This document shows positions 1 to 8,794 of a DNA stretch of 64,000 nucleotides, in pieces (positions within the stretch are counted from its first letter, which is position 1; every line of letters starts with the position of its first letter). Location: assembly GCA_015472025.1 (NCBI GenBank), contig BNHL01000001.1, forward strand, positions 4,638,001 to 4,702,000, read 5' to 3'. Origin of the DNA: Cytophagales bacterium WSM2-2 (GTDB lineage: Bacteria; Bacteroidota; Bacteroidia; Cytophagales; Cyclobacteriaceae). The notes beneath the pieces were generated by a model, which was not told the DNA's origin, did not search any database, and saw only the letters and a program-made list of their open reading frames with translations. The translations under genes were made by a program, and so were the position numbers.

Positions 1-9
1 ACTTTAGGC

Positions 10-1038
10 CTATTGTGACAAGTCGATCATCAAATGAAACATCTCAACACCCTGTGAGCCATGGCAGGATTTTGCAATTCTTAGGTGATTAACATTACCG
101 AATTTGCTTGACAAATCTTCAAATCCCTTCTGTGCATCGAACGCGAAAGGAGGGGGAAAGGCTGCCGTTGACACGTCTGTTTTATAGGATGCCCAGGTAC
201 TGTCAACACGAGCTTTGGCCCCTAGATAGTACACTACCATAAAGTATCTATCCAGGTACTTCACATAACCAAAGGATTTCAAAACATGCTTTTGAGTTTC
301 CTTCTTATTTTTTCCACTCAGTATCAAAGCTTCAAACAGCGCGATTGTATTACCGCCTGACTCAATTGTTAGGTCAGTCTCGCCGGCGCCTATTCCAGAC
401 GTCGAACGTCCTTTTCGGGCCTGGTCATGTATGCCCCAAGCCCAAATATCGAACCGTAACTTTAGAATCGCCAAGAGGAGATCGGTAAACCTGTCCTCAT
501 GACGGTTTTTTTTTATGCCCTCTATCTTGTCCAAAAGAATTCTTGATGCCTTTACAAATTCATTCAGAATAAATTCGCTCAATATTCTTTTGTCATTTAC
601 GACATCTGGCGTGATAAGCGGCAGGTCTCTAGCCTCCAAACCGCGAACCATCATTAAACTTCTCTTAAGGCTTTCAAGTAAATGCCTGGTCACAGAATTA
701 TTGAAAATGTGCTGTATGTTCTCGGCCACTGGTATTGCCTCTTCGGCCAAGAAAGCTTCGGCCTGCAGGGCGTATTCGTAAGCTAATTCATGTAATTTCC
801 TCTCATTGTAGAATTGGTAGATAACCGGTATCGCGAGTTCATCATACAAATATCTTTTCGGCAATCGACTCAAAATCTGATCAAACCTGGCGGTATCCTT
901 TGATGCTGTATAGAAAAATAGATTGTTGCTGTCAATCGCATCGGCATACTCGCCGAGACCCTTTTTCTCTTCCTCAGATAACTGGTTGACAAACGAGTTC
1001 CAGTCTTGGTTGGCTTGATTTAGTAAAACGGAGTTCAT
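10..1038 (-). CDS. Unknown protein with a PD-(D/E)XK-like core
   Basis: This 342-residue protein has no name that I recognise. The N-terminal half is helical. The C-terminal half has a pattern like PD-(D/E)XK nuclease folds: an acidic helix (RHEDRFTDLL, about residue 179), then GETDLTI followed after a short gap by IALFEALIL (about 220-240), then a helix and the hydrophobic strand YFMVVYYLG. In canonical members the second strand carries E-x-K. Here the lysine position is hydrophobic, with lysines only a few residues later (SGKNKK), so catalysis is uncertain. Its ATG overlaps the stop of the upstream 947-residue gene in an ATGA, so the two are probably translationally coupled. The divergent neighbour is an OLD-like ATPase, which suggests a defence cassette. 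The fold assignment is inference. Confidence 0.75.
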   Translation of the reverse strand: MNSVLLNQANQDWNSFVNQLSEEEKKGLGEYADAIDSNNLFFYTASKDTARFDQILSRLPKRYLYDELAIPVIYQFYNERKLHELAYEYALQAEAFLAEEAIPVAENIQHIFNNSVTRHLLESLKRSLMMVRGLEARDLPLITPDVVNDKRILSEFILNEFVKASRILLDKIEGIKKNRHEDRFTDLLLAILKLRFDIWAWGIHDQARKGRSTSGIGAGETDLTIESGGNTIALFEALILSGKNKKETQKHVLKSFGYVKYLDRYFMVVYYLGAKARVDSTWASYKTDVSTAAFPPPFAFDAQKGFEDLSSKFGNVNHLRIAKSCHGSQGVEMFHLMIDLSQ

Positions 1039-3878
1039 GTCGATTCAATTGCGGTTAAAGTTTCGCTTCTATAAATATGATAAGCGTAACGGATATTTTT
1101 CGGATCTTTGGAAAGCATGGCTTTCAAAATGGCTGTGCCTTCTTTATAATTCCTCGCGTTGTAAATCTGGTGCAATGCAATAAAAAATTCCCGAGTGCTC
1201 CGGAATTTTTCGACGAAGTCTCTATGGGAAAATTCTGGGATGGTAATTGGTAAATTCTTAACAGCTTCAAGGTCTTTGCTCTTGAAAGCTAGTAGTAGAT
1301 TTACTTCAAAAAGGAAGAGTTGTGTACCTGCATCACTTTTCCCTACGCGGTCAAAATGATCACGAATCCTATCAAATAACGGTCTTGCTAGCTTCCAATG
1401 ATTCTCAGAATTTACTGCCTCAAGTAATGCATGTTGCAGTTCCGTAACGGTAGATGCATCTCTGATAAAGTCTTCGACTTTGATTTGATTAATTTTTTTC
1501 GAGATTAATTCTCGGAGACGTTGAGCATCAAGAGCATTAGTTGCCATAAGCATTCTGTGCAAGTCCGAATCTCTTGCAAAGAATTCACTAAAAAATTCTT
1601 CTTGCAGATGCAAAGGAAAGGAATTCACACAACGGTAAAGTAAGGCAGTCATGGTTTGGTAATAGATCTCAGGGCCAAATACACTTACGCTTTCCTCAAA
1701 GATGTCAACTCGCTTGTGAGGCAAATCATCTATCGCATAAGTTATGGCGAGCTTACTGATCCACGTTATAAGCAAGTTCCTGGTACGCGCTACTGGCAGC
1801 CGATCAATCTCATATAGGTCTTGGTTTTGATTCAGCGAGATTAGAGCAAGCATTGCAGTTTTCAAAAACAATTTAGCTTTCTCCAGTTGCTCTTTATTTG
1901 CGGAGTTATATTTAGAAGTCGTCGTGTCAAATTGCAATGACGCGAGAAAAGCTTCAGACAGCATTGTGAGAATTATCTTGTCTTCAAAGCATAAATAAAG
2001 GTAAGCCCACTCAATGATTTCAATACCCACTTGGTTTAAGCCTCTAATAGCGCCTCTTTTTTCGATTCGGGGGGATTTATAGGTTGTGACGCTAACTTCA
2101 TTTTTCGTGTAATACTTGCTTAAATAACCATACAAAGCATAAGTTAGTTTGTCGGCGGATTCCAAAATTTGTCTTTCTTGTTTTGCACTTAGCTCATGCT
2201 CGAAAACACGTGTGCGCGAAAGCCGAAGAATTTCCGCTGCTAAATGAACAAGTCCGTTATTCATATAAAGGAACTCAGTATAATTTGGCTTTTCCCAAGA
2301 GAGGCCATTGGCAATGTACTCTGCAATTGTTGGGAATACTAAAAGTACCAACCGAGGTTTAACACCTGATTTAGAATAAACAGCACTATCAATCGGAGGT
2401 ACTGAATGTTTCAGAATTTTGATTGCTGACTCATATCTGCGCTTTAAGGCGTTGTGAATTACAACCCGGTATTGGTTATTCGTATTGTAGTCAAAGACCT
2501 TTTCTGAAAGATCACATATTATTCTTGCTATTACGTTGCCCAACTCGTCTTGCGGCAACTGGCTCGAGATTTCTTCTAAAATCAAGCCAAACATTTCCAA
2601 CCAAAGTCTATTTTTCATCTCGCAACCCTCGTCGAAATTTTTCTCACGGTCAGACTGTTCGGACAGGAGAGTAGAATCAATTTCGATTTGATTAATGAGC
2701 TTAAAGGCTATTGGAATTAATTGCGCGTTTGCGCACAGATACGGTATCGCAAAGGCGAAATTCATTCGAAGGTCTCTAAACAACATCCAGAGTAGAGATG
2801 GACGACTAACGTCCTTCAGTATCTCCAATACGTAATCGAATGAAATGACTTCGTTTGTTGCGCGACTTAAAATCAACCGTAATAACAGAGAGCAATAACT
2901 CCGTGAAGCCTGGTGGTCAAATACATCCGGGAATCGCTTCCTGTGAAATTCGACACTTGCAATGAAGTTATATGTATTGCTATAGTCAAACTCAACGACG
3001 GGAATTTCGGAGTCTATTTGGTGGTCGATGAATCTGTCGGCGTCAAGCCAAATCTTAGAAAATTCGATATCTGATTTCTGTAAATCAGATTCGTCGCCTG
3101 CGAAAGAAAAGGCTCTATCCCTGATTTTGGAAATATTCTTTTGAGTCAAAAGGCCTCCCAAGTCGTCAGGCCAAATGTCGGCCCCAAGAATCAATTTGAA
3201 AAATCGTTTGAATTCTTCAGCTGTTGCATTCTCGCCCGCGCAAAATAGCCAAAGAGTGGAAGCGATTTCATTTCTCAAATGCCTTGCGTAGTCATTTTGA
3301 GACATCCAAAAATAATTGCCAGTTTCGGGATCTAGGGCAACAATATGTCTTTCCAATAAAAAGTGAATTCCAAATGGCTCGACTGAAGTGTCTCTCAATG
3401 CTGCATGCAACTCGTCACCAGAAATTGTCAATTCCGATTCTTCAAAACACTTCCGATAATAACTTTGGAGGCACTTAATTAAATCCTCCTTGCCTTTTGG
3501 TACTTTGACAACTTCACCGTCACGTTCTTTCCGTTCGAGTCGACGAATAAACCCCATGACTACCTCGGGCATTATTGCGTCGCCAGCAATCACTCGAATC
3601 CATGCAATCTTTTCGAAATCCTGAAATGACAGGCTGCTTTTTGAGGACAAATTATAATCATCTATGATTTTTTCAAAAGTTGATTTTTCCCGATTGATGA
3701 AGTGTAGCTTTAGTATCACTTTGGCTATCACATGCGAAAGATTAAACTGAAGGTTTTCGCATTTGATGGCAAGGTCTACATGGCGTGCATAAGAATTTGA
3801 ACTGCGTGTAAAGAAATCCAAACGCATGCTCAACGATTTTAGTCTCTCCTCAGCAGAGTGTTTGAATAAGATAGGCAT
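1035..3878 (-). CDS. Large all-helical protein of unknown function
   Basis: This 947-residue protein has no signal peptide and no membrane span. I see no Walker, nuclease or zinc motif. Leucine-, phenylalanine- and charge-rich amphipathic helices run along the whole length. The last 100 residues look TPR-like, with alternating Y, A and L helices near NARNYKEGTAILKAML. It is the first gene of a minus-strand operon and overlaps the next gene by 4 nt. Only 134 nt separate its start from the start of the plus-strand OLD-like ATPase gene, so both transcripts probably share a control region. Large helical scaffolds next to ATPases are common in phage-defence cassettes, but nothing in this sequence fixes a function. 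Confidence 0.75.
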   Translation of the reverse strand: MPILFKHSAEERLKSLSMRLDFFTRSSNSYARHVDLAIKCENLQFNLSHVIAKVILKLHFINREKSTFEKIIDDYNLSSKSSLSFQDFEKIAWIRVIAGDAIMPEVVMGFIRRLERKERDGEVVKVPKGKEDLIKCLQSYYRKCFEESELTISGDELHAALRDTSVEPFGIHFLLERHIVALDPETGNYFWMSQNDYARHLRNEIASTLWLFCAGENATAEEFKRFFKLILGADIWPDDLGGLLTQKNISKIRDRAFSFAGDESDLQKSDIEFSKIWLDADRFIDHQIDSEIPVVEFDYSNTYNFIASVEFHRKRFPDVFDHQASRSYCSLLLRLILSRATNEVISFDYVLEILKDVSRPSLLWMLFRDLRMNFAFAIPYLCANAQLIPIAFKLINQIEIDSTLLSEQSDREKNFDEGCEMKNRLWLEMFGLILEEISSQLPQDELGNVIARIICDLSEKVFDYNTNNQYRVVIHNALKRRYESAIKILKHSVPPIDSAVYSKSGVKPRLVLLVFPTIAEYIANGLSWEKPNYTEFLYMNNGLVHLAAEILRLSRTRVFEHELSAKQERQILESADKLTYALYGYLSKYYTKNEVSVTTYKSPRIEKRGAIRGLNQVGIEIIEWAYLYLCFEDKIILTMLSEAFLASLQFDTTTSKYNSANKEQLEKAKLFLKTAMLALISLNQNQDLYEIDRLPVARTRNLLITWISKLAITYAIDDLPHKRVDIFEESVSVFGPEIYYQTMTALLYRCVNSFPLHLQEEFFSEFFARDSDLHRMLMATNALDAQRLRELISKKINQIKVEDFIRDASTVTELQHALLEAVNSENHWKLARPLFDRIRDHFDRVGKSDAGTQLFLFEVNLLLAFKSKDLEAVKNLPITIPEFSHRDFVEKFRSTREFFIALHQIYNARNYKEGTAILKAMLSKDPKNIRYAYHIYRSETLTAIEST

Positions 3879-4012
3879 GATTATAATTCATTGTGAGATT
3901 CAAGTGCAATACCAATCTCAACTTTTCAATAATCTTTTCAAACTGCGGTTAAGAATATTATTTCCTTTCTTTGCTGGTGTTTTAAGAAGACTGTCTTGAA
4001 ATTTGAGCGCTT
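3879..4012. promoter_or_regulatory. Divergent promoter region of the ATPase cassette
   Basis: This 134-nt AT-rich gap separates the divergent starts of the 947-residue helical gene and the OLD-like ATPase gene. Promoters for both directions must lie here or inside the genes. I found no clear palindrome or operator in it, and no strong Shine-Dalgarno sequence before the ATPase ATG, which is normal for Bacteroidota. Confidence 0.4.
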
Positions 4013-5641
4013 ATGTATGTAAAATCAATAGAACTCTTCAATATTAAGTCATACCCGAGTTTGAAACTCGACCTTTCAGAGAACATCAACATACTTGTCG
4101 GTGCAAATAATTCAGGGAAGTCGAGTATCATAAGGTCTGTTTTAAATTTACAATATCCGGCGTTTACCTCTGCTGATATTCGATCTCAAGAGAATGATGC
4201 GAAGATATTTACAACTGTAACAGATGTTGACTCAGCGGATAACCGCGCTTTCTATAATCCCAGATTTCACAGTCAGTTCGAAAATGCCAAGGGTTATCAT
4301 ATTTTATGGCACTTGGGGATTGTACAAAAGTCTCCCAAGGAGGATTATTTGTATGTCAATTCAGCTCACAAGGTGAAAGAACTCCCACATAAGCGAGTTA
4401 AGATAACTGATAAAAAAGGTAAGGAAGTTGACTTAAAAGATTTCCGCCGGTTCCCCGATCAAGAAGATGAAGCAGGCTTTATTTATCCCTTTTTGTCTAA
4501 ACGAAAATCGGAATACTTCGATCAAAATATAAGCAAGGAGCAGACTTATAAAATTCAAGAGGGGTTACGAAACCTTCCGGCAAAGATTCAAAAGATATCG
4601 AATCCGTCACACCCAAAATTCGACGAGTTCCTAAGGCTTTGTGAAGATATTTTGGGATTTCGGATTGGAGTACTTCCAGCCGGTCAACAGGGGGCAAACG
4701 GAATAGAGGTTGGGAGTTTTGTTACCAACAATGAAGTTATACCCCTAAAATTGATGGGAGACGGTGTTATGAACATCGTTGCTTTCATAGCGACTCTGCT
4801 AATTGAAGATCGAAAATTGTTTTTAGTTGAGGAGTTGGAAAATGACATTCACCCTAGCGCACTCAAAAAACTACTCGACCTTATTGTTTCAAAATCTTCG
4901 GACAATCAATTTATTATCTCAACACACTCACACATAGTTCTCAGATATCTTGGTGTTCTTCCAAAGACGAAAATATTTTACGTTCAATGGGCCACCAAAC
5001 TAATTGGTAACTCAAAGGCGTACGTCCCCACGTCAACGGTAAAAGAAATTGATAAGAGCCCCGAAGCACGAATGGAAATACTATCATTGTTGGGGTATGA
5101 ATTTCATGACTTTGATTTGTATGAAAGTTATCTGTTGTTAGAAGAGTCATCTGCGGAAACTGTGATTGCACAGTTCATCATTCCCAACATCGTTCCGGAA
5201 TTAATCAACAAAATAAAGACGATTGCGGCAAGGGGCGTTGATGATTTAAAAGTGAGAGCGGTGGACTTTGGACGCCTTTTCGTTTTCGTTCACACGAATC
5301 CGATATACAAGAAGCGCGCATGGATCGTAGCGGACGGCGATGATGCTGGCAAGGCCACAATCGACAGCCTTAGGAAAGCATTTAGCTCATGGCCGTCAGA
5401 GCATTTTGTAAACTTCAGCAAAGGTAATTTTGAATATTATTATCCTGATCGTTTTCAGGAGAAGGTAAATGCAGTACTAAAGCTAAAAGGCTCGAAGAGA
5501 GCCGAAGGTAAAAGGAAGCTACTTCTGGATGTAATGGAGTGGTCCCTCAAGAACCGTGAAGTAGCGATTAACGAGTTTAATGTATCCGCCACCGAAGTGA
5601 TTTCAATTTTGCGAAAAATAAGTAGAACCCTCAAGAGATAA
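4013..5641 (+). CDS. OLD-like AAA ATPase with C-terminal TOPRIM domain
   Basis: This 542-residue cytosolic protein has an SMC/RecF-type ATPase with the Walker A GANNSGKS at residues 30-37. A signature-like LMGDGVMN follows near 248, then the Walker B LFLVEELEND near 268 and the switch histidine in ISTHSH near 302. A TOPRIM domain follows: its first acidic motif is LLLEESSAETVI (about 373-384; family members usually have a glycine after the first Glu) and its second is VADGDDAG (about 439-446). OLD-family proteins are ATP-regulated DNA or RNA nucleases, and Gabija GajA and PARIS belong to the same broad group. No UvrD-type helicase (GajB) is adjacent, so this is not a standard Gabija. The divergent helical and PD-(D/E)XK-like genes are the likely partners. 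The ATPase and TOPRIM calls are firm; the defence role is inferred. Confidence 0.88.
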   Translation: MYVKSIELFNIKSYPSLKLDLSENINILVGANNSGKSSIIRSVLNLQYPAFTSADIRSQENDAKIFTTVTDVDSADNRAFYNPRFHSQFENAKGYHILWHLGIVQKSPKEDYLYVNSAHKVKELPHKRVKITDKKGKEVDLKDFRRFPDQEDEAGFIYPFLSKRKSEYFDQNISKEQTYKIQEGLRNLPAKIQKISNPSHPKFDEFLRLCEDILGFRIGVLPAGQQGANGIEVGSFVTNNEVIPLKLMGDGVMNIVAFIATLLIEDRKLFLVEELENDIHPSALKKLLDLIVSKSSDNQFIISTHSHIVLRYLGVLPKTKIFYVQWATKLIGNSKAYVPTSTVKEIDKSPEARMEILSLLGYEFHDFDLYESYLLLEESSAETVIAQFIIPNIVPELINKIKTIAARGVDDLKVRAVDFGRLFVFVHTNPIYKKRAWIVADGDDAGKATIDSLRKAFSSWPSEHFVNFSKGNFEYYYPDRFQEKVNAVLKLKGSKRAEGKRKLLLDVMEWSLKNREVAINEFNVSATEVISILRKISRTLKR

Positions 5642-5642
5642 T

Positions 5643-6473
5643 TTATTTGAGTATAACTACTGCTGTAGTTCCTTCAACAGCCACGAATAACCTGTCGTTT
5701 GCTGATTTTTTCAAAGCTCCGAAAATTAGGATGGGGCATCCTACAACGTCTTCATAATCTAATTCGCTGTTCTTTTTTTTGAACTTAGAGAAAGTACCCG
5801 GATTCAAGTTGTCTGTTTTAATCAGAACATCTGCTACCGTCATCCATGCTGCAGTACAAGTCCGAACCGTTCCCCAGTAGCCACGCCATGTATTTCGCTC
5901 TTGTTGTTGCATATCCATAAACCACCCGAGATCGACTTCCCTACAGTTTATGAAAAGATTTTTCGCTTTAAATGGGTGGACAGAACCCGTGTTTACTAAG
6001 ATGTCAGATTTTGAGAAACGTGGAGAGCCAATTAGCAAACGTAGGATACTTGATATCTTTAGTTTACTTGTTTTACTAGTGCTCGGCGCAAGATCATGTC
6101 GTTTGCTGGTACCAGATCTAAGGGTTGGCTCTGAGTCTATAGTTCGTGAACTCCATTTGCCCATTCTGTCTTTGCTACCTGTACCAAAATCAATGGACAG
6201 AAGGTTCTTTGCAACAAGAATTTTGTCAACTAAAACCGAAACAGCTTTGCTTGTAGTATGCCCACTCTCCACATGTAATGCACATTTGTCGGCATGATCT
6301 GCTCCAAAACATGCTTTTTTTCCGTCTTTCGAAGCCTTCCGGTAAAAAGCGGGTCCTCTGCACGTTTGGCATACCAAAGCGTACCTGAGTCGCTCAATTT
6401 GCCCGGGATCTAGAGTTGAGAATTCGATGCCAGAATACACCTCTCCATCTATTGTGCACAATGCGATGTCCAT
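5643..6473 (-). CDS. Unknown protein with N-terminal zinc-finger-like motif
   Basis: This 276-residue protein has CQTC at about 35-38, then CFGADHADKC about 15 residues later. The pattern resembles the cysteine/histidine cluster at the N-terminus of CoiA-like proteins. The middle is basic and serine/threonine-rich and probably flexible. The C-terminal half has aromatic and beta-strand character. No nuclease motif of the CoiA type is evident. Its stop lies 1 nt from the stop of the convergent OLD-like ATPase gene, a packing that suggests both arrived together. The integrase gene lies 48 nt upstream on the same strand. Function unknown; a nucleic-acid-binding accessory protein is possible. Confidence 0.65.
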   Translation of the reverse strand: MDIALCTIDGEVYSGIEFSTLDPGQIERLRYALVCQTCRGPAFYRKASKDGKKACFGADHADKCALHVESGHTTSKAVSVLVDKILVAKNLLSIDFGTGSKDRMGKWSSRTIDSEPTLRSGTSKRHDLAPSTSKTSKLKISSILRLLIGSPRFSKSDILVNTGSVHPFKAKNLFINCREVDLGWFMDMQQQERNTWRGYWGTVRTCTAAWMTVADVLIKTDNLNPGTFSKFKKKNSELDYEDVVGCPILIFGALKKSANDRLFVAVEGTTAVVILK

Positions 6474-6520
6474 GCTGAGAAAGCTTATGTTTTTTTAGCA
6501 AGTAAAATAAAATTATCTAC

Positions 6521-7729
6521 CTATATCTTGGTTGGCATTATCCTGAAATACTTCCGGTCAATAGCTTTCTGTGCATACACCATCGAAGTATCCATAGAGG
6601 CATGACGCAGTGTCTTCTGAATAAATTCGAGCGGGACGCCTCGATCGTACATGATCTGACCGGCAGTATGCCTCAGGCTATGCGGTGTGAATTTTCCCCG
6701 TTGCTTCGTTAGACCCATTCTCTCGAATTTCGCCTCAATTAGGTTAGTAATTTCCTTTTTCGTAAGCATCGGAAATGCTTTGCCGCGATTGATCGAATTC
6801 TCCCGGAAATACTTCTTCACTTCCGTTCCCGGCACATCAAATAACCGGATGACATCTTTTGACCGGCTCGATCGTCCTTTGCCCCAAACTGAAATTCTCT
6901 TCTCGCGGAATTGACAGTCTGTGACGGTTAAGCGCAGCACTTCAATCGTACGCAGACCGTTCCAGGCAAGTAAGGAGACGAGCGCACGTTCACGCTGCGT
7001 GGTACAGAGTTTGAGCAACCGGTCCCGCTGCTTAATGGATAAGCTGTCTTTGTGATAGCGCTTGACCTGCTCACGCGAGTGCTGCACCTTAATGTCAGCT
7101 ATTTCCCGAAGTGATTGCGTACTGATCAAACTCAATCCTTTTTTGACCATTCGCTGTTCCGTTGAAAGATCCCTTTGATCAGTGGTCTGGTAAACTAACG
7201 CCCAATCACAAAAGGCTTTGAGCACAGACTTATAAAGACGCTTGGTAAAATCCGAAAGGGCAGGAGCGTGGATGAATTTCTCGGCCCACCGTTTGTTAAA
7301 GAGCCGAAGATCCTGATCGATCAAGTTGAAAAATTGGTTAAGGATGGTGGCATAGGTGTTAAGAGAGTATTCGCCACGCAAACGATCCTTACGACTAGCC
7401 AGGAATATCTTTACATAAATGTTTCCGAGCGGCAGTTTCTTTTCAAGTAGGTCATTGACTACAAACTGAATTTTCTTCTCTTCCAGGAATGTACGAAACC
7501 GCCGGAGTATGGATTGCATCGTCAGGCTCATGTCCTCCATGTAGCTATCCAATTGGTAAACCAGCTCCGGGCCGTCTTTGTAGGTCTTTAAAAATGTCTT
7601 GGCGTTAGTAAGATAGTTTCCAACACGGCCATAACGTTTATTGAGCCACAATTCGTACTCAGCAAGGATGCGTGACGCAGCCGGAATGCCTTTCTTAACG
7701 GCAGTGTTGATTTTAACAAGTTTCTTCAT
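6521..7729 (-). CDS. Tyrosine recombinase (phage-type integrase)
   Basis: This 402-residue protein has an N-terminal core-binding (SAM-like) region and a C-terminal catalytic domain. The active-site set is visible: Arg in NGLRTIEVL (about 259), HSLRHTAG (His-x-x-Arg, about 349-356), His in LRHASMDTS, and the nucleophile Tyr in SMVYAQKA (about 384). All expected catalytic residues are present, so the enzyme looks intact. It cuts and rejoins DNA at attachment sites through a 3'-phosphotyrosyl link. It stands beside a small ribbon-helix-helix-like gene and an XRE regulator, a usual arrangement on integrative elements. No tRNA or clear attachment-site repeat was found nearby, so the ends of the element are unknown. 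Confidence 0.9.
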   Translation of the reverse strand: MKKLVKINTAVKKGIPAASRILAEYELWLNKRYGRVGNYLTNAKTFLKTYKDGPELVYQLDSYMEDMSLTMQSILRRFRTFLEEKKIQFVVNDLLEKKLPLGNIYVKIFLASRKDRLRGEYSLNTYATILNQFFNLIDQDLRLFNKRWAEKFIHAPALSDFTKRLYKSVLKAFCDWALVYQTTDQRDLSTEQRMVKKGLSLISTQSLREIADIKVQHSREQVKRYHKDSLSIKQRDRLLKLCTTQRERALVSLLAWNGLRTIEVLRLTVTDCQFREKRISVWGKGRSSRSKDVIRLFDVPGTEVKKYFRENSINRGKAFPMLTKKEITNLIEAKFERMGLTKQRGKFTPHSLRHTAGQIMYDRGVPLEFIQKTLRHASMDTSMVYAQKAIDRKYFRIMPTKI

Positions 7730-7845
7730 GGTTCAAGTTACATGGAGAAGCATAAAATTGTGAAGATTAGAATATTAACTAAATTATATAAATCTGTATT
7801 TATTTTATAGTAACAATATCTAAATTTATATACTTAAATATATTT

Positions 7846-8067
7846 ATGAAAACGTTCCGAAAAAATGTCGACTTGAATTCTGATACCGTTGCGATCCTTC
7901 AAATTGAAGCTACCCTAAGCCAGTTCGGAACGCTGAAACCATTCTTGGAATCGTTGTTGGAGAATCATGCGGCTAAATGCAAAAAGGCCAAACCGAAGGT
8001 GTACGAGGCTTTAATTGAAAAGAAGGTTCAGAAAATGTCCAAACCCAGACGGAAAGCCGGTCGTTAG
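7846..8067 (+). CDS. Small ribbon-helix-helix-like protein
   Basis: This 73-residue protein is divergent from the integrase gene across an AT-rich 116-nt gap. A short strand (KNVDLNSD) is followed by two helices, the second ending LKPFLESLLENHA, and then a very basic tail (KKVQKMSKPRRKAGR). This order resembles Arc/MetJ-type ribbon-helix-helix DNA-binding proteins. By position it could be an excisionase or a directionality or regulatory factor for the recombinase, but I see no specific match. It is a short ORF with typical codon use. Confidence 0.55.
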   Translation: MKTFRKNVDLNSDTVAILQIEATLSQFGTLKPFLESLLENHAAKCKKAKPKVYEALIEKKVQKMSKPRRKAGR

Positions 8068-8158
8068 GATTTAAGAAAAGAGACAGGCAAGGAGAAACTT
8101 GTTCTTCACGGCCCGAAATGGTCGGACCTCCTGACTGTCAATCCAAAGTAAAGAAAAA

Positions 8159-8386
8159 TTATCGTAGTCCGGAAAAGAACTCATCAGTACCCACTTTAAG
8201 GGCCTTTGCAATTTTGTACACTGTATACGTTGATGGGACCTTCTTTCCCGTCTCGATGCGCGACAATTGGTGGCGGTCAACGGAAGGCTCTATTGCTTCA
8301 AATTCCTTCAAAGACACGCTTTTTGCCTCCCGGATATTTCGAATCCGGGACCCTAGGGCCTTAGCAAATTTCTCCTTGTCTTTCAC
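8159..8386 (-). CDS. XRE-family helix-turn-helix regulator
   Basis: This is a Cro/CI-type helix-turn-helix protein of about 75 residues. The helices run from ALGSRIRNIREAKSV through LKEFEAIE and RHQLSRIETGKK to YKIAKALKVGTDEFF. The open frame can be extended to a TTG at 8437, but that stretch encodes YYYTT from inside a perfect palindrome that looks like its operator. I therefore prefer the GTG at 8386, which gives an N-terminus in MKDKEKF as usual for this family. It is probably autoregulated through the palindrome at 8419-8440 and divergent from the gene at 8469. The role is inferred from fold and position. Confidence 0.75.
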   Translation of the reverse strand: MKDKEKFAKALGSRIRNIREAKSVSLKEFEAIEPSVDRHQLSRIETGKKVPSTYTVYKIAKALKVGTDEFFSGLR

Positions 8387-8418
8387 CAGTACCAAGGAAG
8401 GAAGAAATGTGACTGGCA

Positions 8419-8440
8419 GGGTTGTATAATAATACAACCC
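8419..8440. promoter_or_regulatory. Palindromic operator of the XRE regulator
   Basis: This is a perfect 9-bp inverted repeat, GGGTTGTAT and ATACAACCC, with a 4-nt AATA spacer. It lies 33-54 nt upstream of the preferred GTG start of the XRE gene and 29 nt before the divergent gene at 8469, where a repressor could control both. Binding is inferred from symmetry and position only. Confidence 0.6.
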
Positions 8441-8468
8441 TTTCTATTTTGCAGGACGTTTTTTTGCT

Positions 8469-8780
8469 ATGAAGAAGTCGAAAAAGGAAATAACAGAAGA
8501 GGTCAAGGCAGACAAAGAACTGCGACCATACTTTATTGATTATCTGGGTGAAAACCTGAAAATGACGTTCGGGCAGCGCCTGGAGCTCGAAGGTTTTCAG
8601 AGTCAGAGATTCACGGATTGCGCAGACTCTAAACTCGCAGCGCTAATGTGGAAACTTGAATCCCGCGTGCCTAAGCAATACGTCGATTACGTCTTACATG
8701 AAGTATGCCTTCACTACGCGAGCATCACCGTACTCAAGGCGGATAGGATCGACTTGCGACGCTTGGCCTTTACAATTTAA
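8469..8780 (+). CDS. Hypothetical protein
   Basis: This 103-residue, charged, mostly helical protein has no signal peptide, membrane span or catalytic motif that I can see. It starts with a lysine-rich segment (MKKSKKEITEEVKADKEL). It is divergent from the XRE regulator across a palindromic operator and lies 14 nt before a secreted-protein gene, with which it may be cotranscribed. I do not recognise it. It could be a cargo gene of the integrase-bearing element. Confidence 0.5.
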   Translation: MKKSKKEITEEVKADKELRPYFIDYLGENLKMTFGQRLELEGFQSQRFTDCADSKLAALMWKLESRVPKQYVDYVLHEVCLHYASITVLKADRIDLRRLAFTI

Positions 8781-8794
8781 ACTCTATCTAAATT

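Noticed and set aside
4013-5641. Classical Gabija or PARIS system
   Set aside because: No UvrD-type GajB helicase is adjacent, and the TOPRIM is in the same chain. The neighbours do not match the described partner genes.
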